17,918 nucleotides of DNA from CAZKUN01 sp964555935 (GCA_964555935.1 CAZKUN010000195.1:1-17918); one strand, 5' to 3'; counted from the first letter of the stretch, positions 7,377 to 17,073 are shown. Notes: generated from the sequence alone by a model not told the origin. Translations and numbers: made by a program.

Positions 7377-10300
7377 CTATGGCCGCAGTCTGCCATGCCT
7401 CTCGGCCATCTCATCGGCGGTCAGCGGCCGATCGTGGAGTTTGACCTCATCAAGCAGGCCGATGAATTGGGCCGTGCCGGGCGAGTAGCTCCCGATGCAG
7501 ACCGTCCCTCCGGACGGCTGGATGGCCCCCAGTCGCTCCAGTTCGCCAACCAGCTCGCCGTTCACGAACAGCCGCAGCATCTCATTGTCGTAAGTGCCCG
7601 CAACGTGCGTCCATTCGCCCAGAGGCAAGGGCTCGGGCGCGCGGAGCGAGTGGCTCCAGTTCCCGAGCGGCAGTTGCCAGGTGAGACGCCCCGCGGTCAA
7701 TCCCAGGCGATAGCCGGTATTCGCCCTGCCGACCGTGTTGAGCATCCAGCGGTCGGTCTGATCGGGCGTGTCCGTCTTCATCCACATCTCAACCGTGATT
7801 CCACTCAGCGGGAACATCAGCGGGTGAGCCCCGAGCGAGGCCGACCCTCCGCGGCACTCGAAGGCTTGCCCCACCAGCCCCTCCGCGGACGCGTAGTCCT
7901 GCTTGATCGCGTCGAAGTCGCCGCCCGACGAATCCTCCACAAGGTAATCGTCGCCCTTGTCGAAGCTCCAGTGGGCGATCAGGTTGTCAACGACCTCATG
8001 CTCTCTCGGGCGGCCGACGCCGAGGATCTCGCGCTCCCGACGGTAGACCCGGTCCGGCGTCTCGAGGCCGACATCCGATGGCGTGACGTGCTCGCAGGGC
8101 TCGGACGTCTGGCAGAAAACGTCGCGAATCGCGTCAACGAACCCGAAACCGTAACCGGAGCAGGGCTCGAGGTAGTGGCCCTCTCCGAATTCGTTCCAGT
8201 TGTCGAAGGCCACGATCCGCTTGTCCAAGCCATTGCCGGGCGTCTCCTCGAGAAGCTTGCGGGCCTTCAGGCAAGCCTCGCGGAAGTTCTCGGGCGAGGC
8301 TTCGGCCTGGTACCTGCTCGTCTGCCCCCCGTGCCACGGTCGCGGGTCCCACCCCATCATCACCGTGGGGATATCGGGGAGGGCTCCAATGGCTTTCTTG
8401 CCGCGCCAGATCTTCTCTTGCCCCAGGGAGCACTCCCGGTGATCGAGCGTGGGGATCCCCTCCACGTCGAACTCCCGCTCCGCGTCGGTCTCGCCCCAGA
8501 CGGCGTAGGCCGAGCTGGCGTCCCAGCCCTCTTCGGCCATCTGGTTGAGCAACGCCTCGTTCGCCGTCGAGACGCAGCCGACGATGTAGAGGCCGTCGAA
8601 ACCGTGCCGCTTCAGCTCGTCGCGCATCTCGTCTAGCAACTCGCGCGTCGGGCCGGAGCCTCCGACTTCCGGACTGAGGCGCTCAGGCCGCCAGACATAG
8701 AGCAGCGGCTTGTTGTCGATCACCACATACGACGGGTGGGTGAAGTAGTTCTCAATCCAGTAAGGCAGCAGGTTCTCCATCATGTCGTCGCGCGATTCGA
8801 TGCCCTTCGCGCAGCCATTCTCCCACATGATGGTGAACCTGAACTGGTCGAGGTACTTGGCGTTGAGCAGGCCGTCGTGGATCGCGTACCCGAGGTTCTG
8901 GGTGATCTCTGGGCTGAAGTCTTTGCGGTACCAGCAGTAGATGAAGCCCTGGATTCCGTGCTCGAGGGCATACTTGATCTGCCAGTCGGCGACCTCCGGC
9001 GTGCCCTCATCGTACCAACCGATCGCCGGCTTGCGCTCAGGCCACGGCTCGATCCGCTGCCAACCGTAGTGCGTGCCTTGCTTCCACAGCGGGCAGTAAT
9101 GCATCAGCGTCAGGTAGTCGGGCTCAACCGGCTCCGGGCGCGGCACGTATGAGGCTTTGGCCTGCCTGGCCGGCGGCTCGAAAACGACCGGGAGTTCCCG
9201 TCTCTCGATCTGGGCCCCGTTGACCGATAGAGCCAGCTCGCAGGTCCGTGGGCCAGGACCATCGGCGCGGACGGTCCACTCGATGCTACGCGTGCCGCCG
9301 TAGGCCAGCGACGGGACTGACTTGCGCCGCTTGCCGAGCACCCGGACGCCCTCGGGCGCCCGCAGCGTGGCCTCGATGTCGGAGGCCTCGGCGGCCAGGT
9401 TCCTGAGCACGGCGATGACTTGCTCGTCGCGCCCCGAGCGCATGACGGCCCTGCCCGGAGCGAGGCTGCGCACGTAGACGAACGGCTTGCCGCGCGGCTT
9501 GTCTGACAGCCAGAGGCCCTCGATCGTCGCGCTGCTCGGATCCGAGCCGGGCAGCGAGAGACCCAGCAATCTCAGCTTGCCGCGCCACATGGGGTGGGTT
9601 AGCATGTTCACGATCGACGTGCGTTGCGTGGGGGTCACGGGAATCATGGCCGTGCCGGAGCCGACCTCCGTCACGAAGATCAGCTCGGCATACTCAGCCG
9701 TGGGCGAGCTGATGTCCAGCGACACGTACGGTTGCCCGGAGATGCGCGCATCCAGCGCCGGGTTCACCAGCATCGCCGCGCCGTCCGGGAAGCCGACCGA
9801 TACGCCCTCGCCCTCGACAGCCATCGTCGCGCCGAACTCCGTCCGCCAGTCGGCCCAACCGGATTCGGTCGTGAACTCAAGCGAATCGCTTCGCTCCTCC
9901 GCGGGGATGCCCTCTACCAGGGACTCGATCCGGCGCAGCCGCACCACGCCCGGGTTGTGCAGCTTCAGGTCCTCCACGCGCCCGTCCAGCTTCCCGATCA
10001 CCAGCGGATTCTCGGTCGGCTTGGGCATGCCCACGCGCGGAACCGAGTGGCGCTCGCCGTCGACCTCCAGGTACGATTCCGTGCCCGTCCAGCCGGCCAC
10101 GACGTGGTACCACGTGCCGGCCTCGGGCACGATCGAGCGGACGCACGGCTCCCAGCCCTCGAAGTGCACGAAGAAGCTGAACGTCCCCCCCTCGGCGTCG
10201 GCATCGACCCGGAGCTGATACTCGTCGTCCTTAACCGCGATGATCTGGTAGCCCTGCGGGTCCTCATCGAAGTAGACCCAGCAGTCGATCCTCAGCCCCG

Positions 10301-10556
10301 GCGCGAGTTGCAAATCGCCCTCGTCGGGGGCGGAGACGGTCTGCCACTCCAGCCGGAGGGCCTCGCCGTCTCGACCCTCGGCGAAGGTCGCCGCCGCAAA
10401 CCCCTCGCCGGCCACGCAATCGTGGCCTCGCCCGGACGCGTCCGCGAGGCTGCCATCGAACGGCCAGTGCGCGAGCAGGAACTCATTACGTTCCTGACAG
10501 TGCCCCGCCGATATCGAGCCGATCGCCACCAATCCCAGCACAAGAATGGCCTTCAC
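7377..10556 (-). CDS. Secreted LamG - WbsX/GH99-like - LamG protein
   Basis: A 1059-residue secreted protein starting at GTG (10556-10554) with GGGAGG upstream. A signal peptide (ILVLGLVAIGSISAG) is followed by a concanavalin A-like LamG domain (about 25-205; opens with AHWPFDGSLADASGRGHD), a beta-sandwich region (225-360), and an Ig/CARDB-like domain (365-450). The central part (about 470-800) is like WbsX/GH99-type TIM barrels: PEVADWQIKYALEHGIQGF, IMWENG, and FDNWNEFGEGHYLEP near residues 784-798, which is the characteristic closing motif. A second LamG lies at about 857-1056 (AHWSFDKGDD, MWMKTDT, LPLGEWTHVAGTYD). The likely role is hydrolysis of, or binding to, extracellular polysaccharide; GH99 enzymes act on mannan or mannose glycans, but the substrate here is unknown. 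It ends with TAG. It lies 71 bases downstream of the 1481-residue GH42-like gene and is probably co-transcribed with it. Confidence 0.82.
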   Translation of the reverse strand: MKAILVLGLVAIGSISAGHCQERNEFLLAHWPFDGSLADASGRGHDCVAGEGFAAATFAEGRDGEALRLEWQTVSAPDEGDLQLAPGLRIDCWVYFDEDPQGYQIIAVKDDEYQLRVDADAEGGTFSFFVHFEGWEPCVRSIVPEAGTWYHVVAGWTGTESYLEVDGERHSVPRVGMPKPTENPLVIGKLDGRVEDLKLHNPGVVRLRRIESLVEGIPAEERSDSLEFTTESGWADWRTEFGATMAVEGEGVSVGFPDGAAMLVNPALDARISGQPYVSLDISSPTAEYAELIFVTEVGSGTAMIPVTPTQRTSIVNMLTHPMWRGKLRLLGLSLPGSDPSSATIEGLWLSDKPRGKPFVYVRSLAPGRAVMRSGRDEQVIAVLRNLAAEASDIEATLRAPEGVRVLGKRRKSVPSLAYGGTRSIEWTVRADGPGPRTCELALSVNGAQIERRELPVVFEPPARQAKASYVPRPEPVEPDYLTLMHYCPLWKQGTHYGWQRIEPWPERKPAIGWYDEGTPEVADWQIKYALEHGIQGFIYCWYRKDFSPEITQNLGYAIHDGLLNAKYLDQFRFTIMWENGCAKGIESRDDMMENLLPYWIENYFTHPSYVVIDNKPLLYVWRPERLSPEVGGSGPTRELLDEMRDELKRHGFDGLYIVGCVSTANEALLNQMAEEGWDASSAYAVWGETDAEREFDVEGIPTLDHRECSLGQEKIWRGKKAIGALPDIPTVMMGWDPRPWHGGQTSRYQAEASPENFREACLKARKLLEETPGNGLDKRIVAFDNWNEFGEGHYLEPCSGYGFGFVDAIRDVFCQTSEPCEHVTPSDVGLETPDRVYRREREILGVGRPREHEVVDNLIAHWSFDKGDDYLVEDSSGGDFDAIKQDYASAEGLVGQAFECRGGSASLGAHPLMFPLSGITVEMWMKTDTPDQTDRWMLNTVGRANTGYRLGLTAGRLTWQLPLGNWSHSLRAPEPLPLGEWTHVAGTYDNEMLRLFVNGELVGELERLGAIQPSGGTVCIGSYSPGTAQFIGLLDEVKLHDRPLTADEMAERHGRLRP

Positions 10557-10577
10557 GTCGTAGTCCCTCCCGGACCC

Positions 10578-10597
10578 GTCGGATCAGGAGATCCGAC
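10578..10597. repeat. Perfect 8-bp inverted repeat between two secreted-protein genes
   Basis: GTCGGATC (10578-10585), AGGA loop (10586-10589) and GATCCGAC (10590-10597) make a perfect hairpin in the 71-base gap between the 1481-residue gene and the WbsX-like gene. No T-run follows on either strand, so it is not a typical intrinsic terminator. It could be a REP-like dispersed palindrome, an operator or an mRNA-processing hairpin. No second copy was found in this window. Confidence 0.55.
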
Positions 10598-10627
10598 CTA
10601 CGGGGGCATTAGAGCCGCCTCCGGCGT

Positions 10628-13600
10628 CTACCTCAGACTGAAGCTCTGGTTTACGGTCTCGCCGCTCATGACATCGGTCACGCGCAGATTCCACTTGCCC
10701 ACGGGATCATTCTCGGCCATGCGGAAGCTGAAGCGCGCTTCGCCTCCGGGCGCGGCAACATTGCGCTTCATGAACCAGCGGGCCTCGCCTTCGGGTGGGA
10801 GAACCTCCACGTGAAGGACGTGGTGCCCAGCCTCCGCCGATGTCTGAACTCGAATGTCGGCCACCAGGTCCGTCCCTCCCTGAACTCGGGAGGGGCACTC
10901 CACTTTGAGCCCGGTGATCTTGTAGGGATAATGACCGTAGACTTCCGTCCCGGCATTGGGGATGGCGCAGCTTACGCGGTCGGTCTCGCCCAAATACGTG
11001 CCCTCCCGCAGGTCGTAGACATGCCCCTGCGCAGGGAAGACGAACTCCTGCTGCTTCGTGTCGGTGCTCCGGCGATAGTCGCGGGTGATGCCGTAGACGC
11101 TCATGTCACCCCTGGCGAAGTGCATCGCCTCCCGGCCGGGGGTAGCCACGGCGTCACCACAGCCTAGAATCGGCGCGACGCCCAGCTCCTCGAGAAGCGC
11201 AGACATCCTCTCGCGCTGGGGCCCATCCTTGTCATCGAAGGTGCCCTCGAAACGCGCGAGATCACTGCCGCCCATGGCCGCGAAGGGCGGCTCCTCTCGG
11301 GGCGTCCCCAACTCGTCATACTCCGCGGGCACGATGTCGGTGATGACAGTTCCGCCCCGCTCGACGAAGTCGTTTATCTTCGCCACCGTGCCGTCCGACA
11401 TCGCCTCGATGTGAGGGAGAACGAGGACCTTGTACGAATCAAGCTTGCCCTCGGCTATCTGTTCGGGCGCCACGAAGTCATACTGGAACAGCAGCTCCTC
11501 CAGCATGTGGCGCGCGCCCTCGCGGCTATGGAAGTAATCGTGGTAGGGGCTCCCGGCGAGGAGGTCCTTGTCTCGCTCCTCGGTGCCTCTGCACCAGGAG
11601 ACAAGCATGCTCGGCTGGGAGTAGAGGATGGCGATATCGCGCTTCGCCCAGTCGTACTCGAGGAAGACTTTGCCGAGCCCCGTCATAAGTTCGGAAAGCC
11701 CGCCATCCTTCAGCAGTTGCCCTCGCTGTGACAGGCCGAATCCAGGCATGCTGACCAGATTCCAGGTCACCTCGCCGGGGTCTTCCCCTGCCGTGGCGAA
11801 GTAAGAAAGCCCACCGAAACGATGGAGCGCAAACCACCAGGGCTTGAACTGCGATGCGTCCCTCGAGAAGCCGTAGCCGATGAATCCCCACACCCTCATG
11901 TCGGGCCGGAAGCTGCGATACAGCTCCGAGAAGTTCTTGACGGGATCATTCGAGATGACGTCGGTGTATTCGTTGGCGAACCCGAAGCCCGCCTGGGTCA
12001 GGAGCTTCCAGTAGTCATTGCCATTCAGCGCGCGCTGACCGAAGGAGTTCTCCATGGAGATGGGAGCATCCGGGTTCCCGGCATGGTAGGTGTCAATCAC
12101 CAACCGGAAGGCCTCGACCCACGTGTCGACCATGTAGTTTCGCCACTCGACGAACTCGGCGAAGTTCTCCCTCTGGCGCGCGTCCTCGGTTGTGACGAGA
12201 TCTAGCTCCTCGAAGCTCCCATAGTCCGTCGAGCATCGCTGATTGAAGCGGTCGATGGACCCGTACTTCTCGCTCATCCGCTCTCGGTAGACCTTGAGAC
12301 TCTCCGGATGGGCGTCGACCTCGACGAAATCCCAACGCGGCGAAGACTCCGGCTCATCAACGACCTGGACGGCGTAAGGGCCATACTTGCGGTCCGTCTC
12401 CGCACGCGTCCCGGCCTTGTCGGCAATCTCTGCCAGCACCTTTGGATCCCGCAGGCTCGGTTTCCGAATGTGCTCTTCCTTCGGGACGCTCGCCCAGAAT
12501 TCCCCGCACCCCAGGTTCGTGGTGCTACCCAGACCATCGTTGAAACTCAGTTCATGCCAGGTCTGGTTCTTGGCCCGAACTCCTATGGTCTCCAGAGCGC
12601 GGTTGATGAAGGGCGCCGCGTCCGGATTCGTGCATCCTTCAGGCCATGCGGTAACGTTGAAGTCGGTCAAAAGCCTGCGGCCGTCGCGGTCGGGAAGGTA
12701 GACGGCGAAACGCCGGCGATCGAGTTCCGCGCCATCCGCTCGGAGAGTGACCCACAGGCGAGCCAGGTTGGTGTAGACGGGCTCGAGGGGAACCTTGAAC
12801 GCAACGGTCTCGGCGGCGGCGGTCTCTCCTGACCCGAGAATGCGGCCGGAGAAGTCCTCGAGTGCCCAGCCAAGCGTCATCGATTCCTCAGCATCGACCA
12901 GCGTCGCGGAAAACTCCCCTTGCTCGACCCCGGTGTAGAACTCTTGCGCACTCTCAAGCTTGGCGATCCTCGGTCCATCGTGGTTGACCACATGTGCGGA
13001 GTAGTCCAGCACGCCGCCATCGCCGTCCTTCAGCCAGAGCGCCAGCACGTGATCGCCGGAGAGCACCAGCGGGGGCAGGACAATCTCCGCGCTCATGTCC
13101 TCGGTTTGAGCCTTGCCCTCCGAGACCAGTTTGCCGTTCTTGTCAGCGAGGTGCCACGCGAGTTCCGCCGGCTGGGCCTCCCCGGCAAGGCGGACTTGGG
13201 CCTTCCCGCCGGCGACCTCAATCCCCTCAATCGAAGACGGGACCCGGTCCGCCGTGTAGTAGAGCATGCGGGCCAGCCACGCCCGAGAGTAACGTTTGTG
13301 GGGGAACGTGATGGATGTCAGCATCTCGTTTGGCGGGCGGACCTGAAGCTCCCAGGCTCCCGTTCCCGCGACGACAATCCTGCCCTCGCCGGATTTGGCT
13401 TCCAGGATCTCCCCGATTGGAGTGCCCTCTGGGTAGAGCGCCCAGGGCATGCCCCGCTTGAGGTAGTGATCCGCGGGCACGGGGTTCGCTTCATGCTCGC
13501 TGATCAGCTTGAAGCGGCCATCCCTCTCGGGCTCCAACGAGCCGATGAGGAATCCCGCGCCCTCCTCAACGTTAGCGAAGACTGTTTTGGCCAGTTCCTC

Positions 13601-15073
13601 CCCTATTCTGCCGACTGCCACTCGTCCGAGAATGTAGAGATCGTACTCGCCTTTCTCAAGCCTCTCCTCGACGACCTTGGGGTCTCCCTCCACATAGTAC
13701 GTATCCTGGTTCCAGCCCGTCGTGAGCAGGATGTCGGCCTCAAGGTCGAGACCCGCGAACACCTCTTCCAGCTCTCTGGAGGTGTAGAGCCGATACGCGA
13801 TGGCCAGCACGCGCAATTTGCGATCGGCGCCCCGCGATCCATAGAAGTTGGGCGGAATGGGAAGCTCCGTGCCCGCCACCCTCTTGGTCAAGCCCGTGCG
13901 GGTGTACCTGCGGATGGAGAGGGGCGACAGTTTCCCCTCAAAGAGGTGAATCGAGGCGAACTCAACGCCATCCGTTTCCGTCCTCGGCCCGAGGCGGTAG
14001 AAGTACAGCGCCTTGGTGTCTTTGACCGCCGTGAAGGTCGCGTAGTAGTAGCGGAAGTTGGTTGTCAGAGGACAGTTCCACAGCACCGGGCCGGATGATC
14101 CGTCCTTGAAGCCCTGGTGGACGCCGACGGCACACTCACCAAACCGGCGCGCTTTGAGCCGGACGGTGTAGGTCGCCCCCGGGGTGAGGTCGACATTCTG
14201 CCTGACGACGACATAGGTATTGCCCTTGCCCGCGACGATCCACTCGCCAGACATCGCCATCGTCTCGCGGCGTTGCACCTCTCCGCTATCCCAGTAGTCA
14301 CTGCTCCAGCCAACGGGACGATCATTCGCGGCGACGTCGAACTCAGGATTCTCGAGCAGATTCTTGTAGGGCGATTCGTTGACAATCACCTGCGGCTGCG
14401 ATAGCTCCCGCGTCACGACTCCCGTGGACCACACCTCGGGGACATGGAAATCCGCGATCTCCAAGAGAGAGAATGAGCTATAGCCGGCCGTATGCTCAGC
14501 CGCGCCGCCGGGGGCTGCCCAGTCGTTCCGACAGATGTTGAATCGGATCTCCTGACCTTCTCCCGGCGCTGCCATCTCCATGTCGGCGAGGGGCACTGCC
14601 AGCTCAGCAGTCCAGGAATCACCATCCGAAGACGTCTTGACCTCGATCAGAGGGCTCCATTTGCTCTTCATCCTGCCGGTGTAGATCTCGCCGATCACCG
14701 AGACGGCTATCTGGTAGTAGGTCTCCCCCTCGGGATCCGGCTGAACGAAGATCTCATAGCTCTCGGCGCTGAACACGCCTGTCTTGCGGGACATCAGCTC
14801 CGGGTTGGACTCGGACGCCTTCAGACCAATGTAGAGCCGCGTATCGTCAAACAGAATGCGGACCTCTGACTGGTCACGCGCGAGGGCCAGGCTCCCCGGA
14901 ACCGTGAAGCCGGTCAGCGTGTCGGCCTGTTTCCAGCACGGGTCGCCAAGGTCGCCGTCGATCACCGGCGCTTCAGATGCAAAGCGAATCCGGGGCGCGG
15001 GATGACCAGCGTCATCCTGTACGTGCCCTGCCACAGCCAGCATCAACAGCCCGAATGTCCACGCGGTCCTCAT
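10628..15073 (-). CDS. Secreted CBM9-like / GH42-like (beta-galactosidase trimerisation-type) multidomain protein
   Basis: A 1481-residue protein. The frame is open to 15316, but the start at 15073 has GGAGGAT upstream and opens directly into a signal peptide (AWTFGLLMLAVAGHV). Order: CBM9-like domain (about 28-235; APVIDGDLGDPCW...); a CBM4/9-like jelly roll (about 250-385; NPEFD...VDLTPGATYTVRLKA); a Rossmann-like amidotransferase-type domain (about 415-545); beta-sandwich domains (570-790); a TIM barrel like GH42 (about 800-1110), with VVDEPESS near 905 and ISMENSFG near 1002 as possible catalytic-acid segments; a trimerisation/GATase-like domain (about 1190-1290; VLVLPHIEAMSDG); and C-terminal beta domains to 1481. 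It probably cleaves or binds galactose-like or other glycans outside the cytoplasm. The specificity is not readable. Stop is TAG. It is divergent from the sialidase-like gene and precedes the WbsX-like gene on the same strand. Confidence 0.8.
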   Translation of the reverse strand: MRTAWTFGLLMLAVAGHVQDDAGHPAPRIRFASEAPVIDGDLGDPCWKQADTLTGFTVPGSLALARDQSEVRILFDDTRLYIGLKASESNPELMSRKTGVFSAESYEIFVQPDPEGETYYQIAVSVIGEIYTGRMKSKWSPLIEVKTSSDGDSWTAELAVPLADMEMAAPGEGQEIRFNICRNDWAAPGGAAEHTAGYSSFSLLEIADFHVPEVWSTGVVTRELSQPQVIVNESPYKNLLENPEFDVAANDRPVGWSSDYWDSGEVQRRETMAMSGEWIVAGKGNTYVVVRQNVDLTPGATYTVRLKARRFGECAVGVHQGFKDGSSGPVLWNCPLTTNFRYYYATFTAVKDTKALYFYRLGPRTETDGVEFASIHLFEGKLSPLSIRRYTRTGLTKRVAGTELPIPPNFYGSRGADRKLRVLAIAYRLYTSRELEEVFAGLDLEADILLTTGWNQDTYYVEGDPKVVEERLEKGEYDLYILGRVAVGRIGEELAKTVFANVEEGAGFLIGSLEPERDGRFKLISEHEANPVPADHYLKRGMPWALYPEGTPIGEILEAKSGEGRIVVAGTGAWELQVRPPNEMLTSITFPHKRYSRAWLARMLYYTADRVPSSIEGIEVAGGKAQVRLAGEAQPAELAWHLADKNGKLVSEGKAQTEDMSAEIVLPPLVLSGDHVLALWLKDGDGGVLDYSAHVVNHDGPRIAKLESAQEFYTGVEQGEFSATLVDAEESMTLGWALEDFSGRILGSGETAAAETVAFKVPLEPVYTNLARLWVTLRADGAELDRRRFAVYLPDRDGRRLLTDFNVTAWPEGCTNPDAAPFINRALETIGVRAKNQTWHELSFNDGLGSTTNLGCGEFWASVPKEEHIRKPSLRDPKVLAEIADKAGTRAETDRKYGPYAVQVVDEPESSPRWDFVEVDAHPESLKVYRERMSEKYGSIDRFNQRCSTDYGSFEELDLVTTEDARQRENFAEFVEWRNYMVDTWVEAFRLVIDTYHAGNPDAPISMENSFGQRALNGNDYWKLLTQAGFGFANEYTDVISNDPVKNFSELYRSFRPDMRVWGFIGYGFSRDASQFKPWWFALHRFGGLSYFATAGEDPGEVTWNLVSMPGFGLSQRGQLLKDGGLSELMTGLGKVFLEYDWAKRDIAILYSQPSMLVSWCRGTEERDKDLLAGSPYHDYFHSREGARHMLEELLFQYDFVAPEQIAEGKLDSYKVLVLPHIEAMSDGTVAKINDFVERGGTVITDIVPAEYDELGTPREEPPFAAMGGSDLARFEGTFDDKDGPQRERMSALLEELGVAPILGCGDAVATPGREAMHFARGDMSVYGITRDYRRSTDTKQQEFVFPAQGHVYDLREGTYLGETDRVSCAIPNAGTEVYGHYPYKITGLKVECPSRVQGGTDLVADIRVQTSAEAGHHVLHVEVLPPEGEARWFMKRNVAAPGGEARFSFRMAENDPVGKWNLRVTDVMSGETVNQSFSLR

Positions 15074-15258
15074 GAGCTTAATCCTCCGATGCGGAATCCT
15101 CGCCCGTGGCAGTTTGCCTCGGCGGGCCATCAATCCTGCCAAGCGGCCATTGCCGTTGCCTCGGGTCTCGCCACGCGCGGCGCGGAAGCCGAGGCCTCGA
15201 AGGGTGTCCGACGCCGGCAAGCGAACCAGTGGACCATCTCCCCAGGAGAGGTGTCTCG
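15074..15258. promoter_or_regulatory. Divergent intergenic region between GH42-like and sialidase-like genes
   Basis: This 185-base gap separates two divergent secreted-protein genes, so promoters for both should lie here. I see no convincing -35/-10 pair on either strand. The visible signals are the two ribosome-binding sites: GGAGGAT for the minus gene, at about 15081-15087, and AGGAGAGG for the plus gene at 15244-15251. Reading frames are open across it on both strands, but neither shows domain homology. Confidence 0.3.
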
Positions 15259-17073
15259 GTGACCCAACTGATACTCGGCCTCTGTGTCGCCTTGTTGCTT
15301 GCAGGCTCTTCGGCAAGCGTGGGCCAAGGGGACATCTCGCCTCCCGAGGTGTTCCTGCAAGGCCACGATGAGCACTCGGTGGTCAGGTACTCCAACCCCG
15401 TGCAGTTCCCGGATGGCACGTTGGTCCGCTACAGCGTCGACGGCGACTCGGACCAACTCGTCTCGCACGTCTCCGAGGACGGAGGGCGCGCGTGGAAGCC
15501 ACTGAAGGTCGAGTGCAGTCTCCTCCCGCAGACGTACATGGTGCTGCCCTTGCTGGCCCATGACGGCGAGGTGCACCTGATCTCCATGGTGGGGCGCGGC
15601 GAGGGCGAGATCGCCGTCACGCGCTTCATCGATGTCTACCACCAGCGCACCACGGACCTGCGGGCGACATGGGAGGAGCCAGGCCTCATTTACGCGGGCT
15701 ACTGCGGGGCGCTCCTGGACTTCAAGCAACTGACCAGCGGCCGGTTGGTGGTCCCCTTCGCCTGGTGGGTGCCGAAACGCCCCGTGGCCCCGCCCATCGG
15801 CGCCAACCTGTGTACGGTCTTCTACTCAGATGACGGCGGCGCGACCTGGCTGAAGTCCCCCAGCGACCTGTCCAGCCCGTGCTACCCCGACTTCGTCGGC
15901 AACAACTACGGCGCCGACGAGCCTTGCCTCATCGAACTCAAGGACGGGCGCCTGTGGATGCTGATGCGCACGCAGACCGGGTTCCTGTACGAGTCCTTCT
16001 CGACCGATCAGGGCCAGACGTGGTCGGCTGCCCAACCCTCCCGGTTCGTCTCATCGAGTTCACCGGCGATGCTGTGGCGAATGCCGGACGAGCGGATCAT
16101 CCTGCTGTGGAACAGCTGCGAGAGTTCCCCGGCCCACGAGGGCGCGGGCGTCTACGTCAACCGCGACGCGCTGCATGTCGCCGTGTCTGACGATGAGGGA
16201 GTCACCTGGCGAGGGTTCCGCGAAGTCTACCGCGACCCGATGGAGAACGAGACGCCGCCGGATTCCGACCGAGGCACCGCGTACCCGACGCCGCCGGTCT
16301 TCGCCGACGGGCGCATGGTGTTCCTCACGGGCCAGGGCGAGGGTCGGCGGAATCTCATCAGCGTCGACCCCCGCTGGATAACGCTGACCCACCATGAGGA
16401 CGATTTCTCCGGCGGGCTCGGCCAGTGGATCGCGTTCAAGGCTATCGGCCCCGCCGAGCACTGGCGGCGAGCCCGCGTGCCAGGCCCACGGCTGACCGAC
16501 CACCCATCGAGGGCGGGAGCCAAGGTGCTCCGCCTGCGCAAGCCCGATGAACATGACCCCGACGGGGCGGCCTGGAACTTCCCTAACGGCTCCAAGGGTA
16601 CGCTGACGCTCCGGGTTATGCTGAACGAGGGCTTCGGCGGCGGAAGCATCGCGTTGACCGACCGGTCGTTCCGGCCCACCGACACCACCAGCGACAGGCT
16701 GGCGGTATTCGGCCTGCGGATCGGCCCCGACGGCCTCGCGCTCGCGACGGGGAGATGGCACGCTCTCACCCTCGCCTGGGACCTGGCTGCCGGCACGTGC
16801 AACGTGAGCGTCGATGGCGAGGTCGCGTTGACGCTCGAGCAGCTCAACCCCACCGGCAACGGCGTCAGCTACCTGCACCTGCGATCGACGGCCATGGCGG
16901 TGGACGAGGCCGGCTTCCTCGTCGAGTCGGTATCAGTCGACATTGACAGCGCGTTTGCCCCAAAACGCACACCCGAGCAGAACCAGGCGCTGCTTGACCG
17001 GTATCTGCCTTCAAACTACACCGCCCCTCCGGAGCGCAAGCAGAATGCCGAGCGCGATCTGAAGCTCTACTGA
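15259..17073 (+). CDS. Secreted sialidase-like BNR/Asp-box protein with C-terminal LamG-like domain
   Basis: A 604-residue protein starting at GTG 15259, with AGGAGAGG 7 bases upstream and an immediate signal peptide (LILGLCVALLLAGSSAS). The frame is open back to 15106 but that extension is Arg-rich and unlike a leader. Four Asp-boxes of a six-bladed propeller are visible: SEDGGRAW (72-79), SDDGGATW (190-197), STDQGQTW (248-255) and SDDEGVTW (310-317). DEPCLIELKDGRLWMLMRT (220-238) is typical of the sialidase-like superfamily. From about 375 the C-terminus is a beta-sandwich (LamG-like; GRWHALTLAWDLAAGTCNVS). Many members annotated as exo-alpha-sialidase act on other sugars or are not enzymes, so substrate is open. 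Stop is TGA, 7 bases before the N gap. It is divergent from the GH42-like gene and likely belongs to the same glycan-degrading set. Confidence 0.85.
   Translation: MTQLILGLCVALLLAGSSASVGQGDISPPEVFLQGHDEHSVVRYSNPVQFPDGTLVRYSVDGDSDQLVSHVSEDGGRAWKPLKVECSLLPQTYMVLPLLAHDGEVHLISMVGRGEGEIAVTRFIDVYHQRTTDLRATWEEPGLIYAGYCGALLDFKQLTSGRLVVPFAWWVPKRPVAPPIGANLCTVFYSDDGGATWLKSPSDLSSPCYPDFVGNNYGADEPCLIELKDGRLWMLMRTQTGFLYESFSTDQGQTWSAAQPSRFVSSSSPAMLWRMPDERIILLWNSCESSPAHEGAGVYVNRDALHVAVSDDEGVTWRGFREVYRDPMENETPPDSDRGTAYPTPPVFADGRMVFLTGQGEGRRNLISVDPRWITLTHHEDDFSGGLGQWIAFKAIGPAEHWRRARVPGPRLTDHPSRAGAKVLRLRKPDEHDPDGAAWNFPNGSKGTLTLRVMLNEGFGGGSIALTDRSFRPTDTTSDRLAVFGLRIGPDGLALATGRWHALTLAWDLAAGTCNVSVDGEVALTLEQLNPTGNGVSYLHLRSTAMAVDEAGFLVESVSVDIDSAFAPKRTPEQNQALLDRYLPSNYTAPPERKQNAERDLKLY

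Noticed and set aside
7395..8636. Plus-strand open frame of 413 codons (and similar ones at 9624-10814 and 12920-14098)
   Set aside because: All are antisense to the large secreted-protein genes, are rich in Arg, Val, His and Pro, and lack domains; they are shadows of high-GC codon use.
10578..10597. Rho-independent terminator
   Set aside because: The perfect hairpin has no T-run on either side; classed as a palindromic repeat of unknown role.
15074..15316. N-terminal extension of the 1481-residue protein to 15316
   Set aside because: The signal peptide begins at the Met at 15073 with a good ribosome-binding site; the extension is Arg/Gly-rich and overlaps the sialidase-like gene start.
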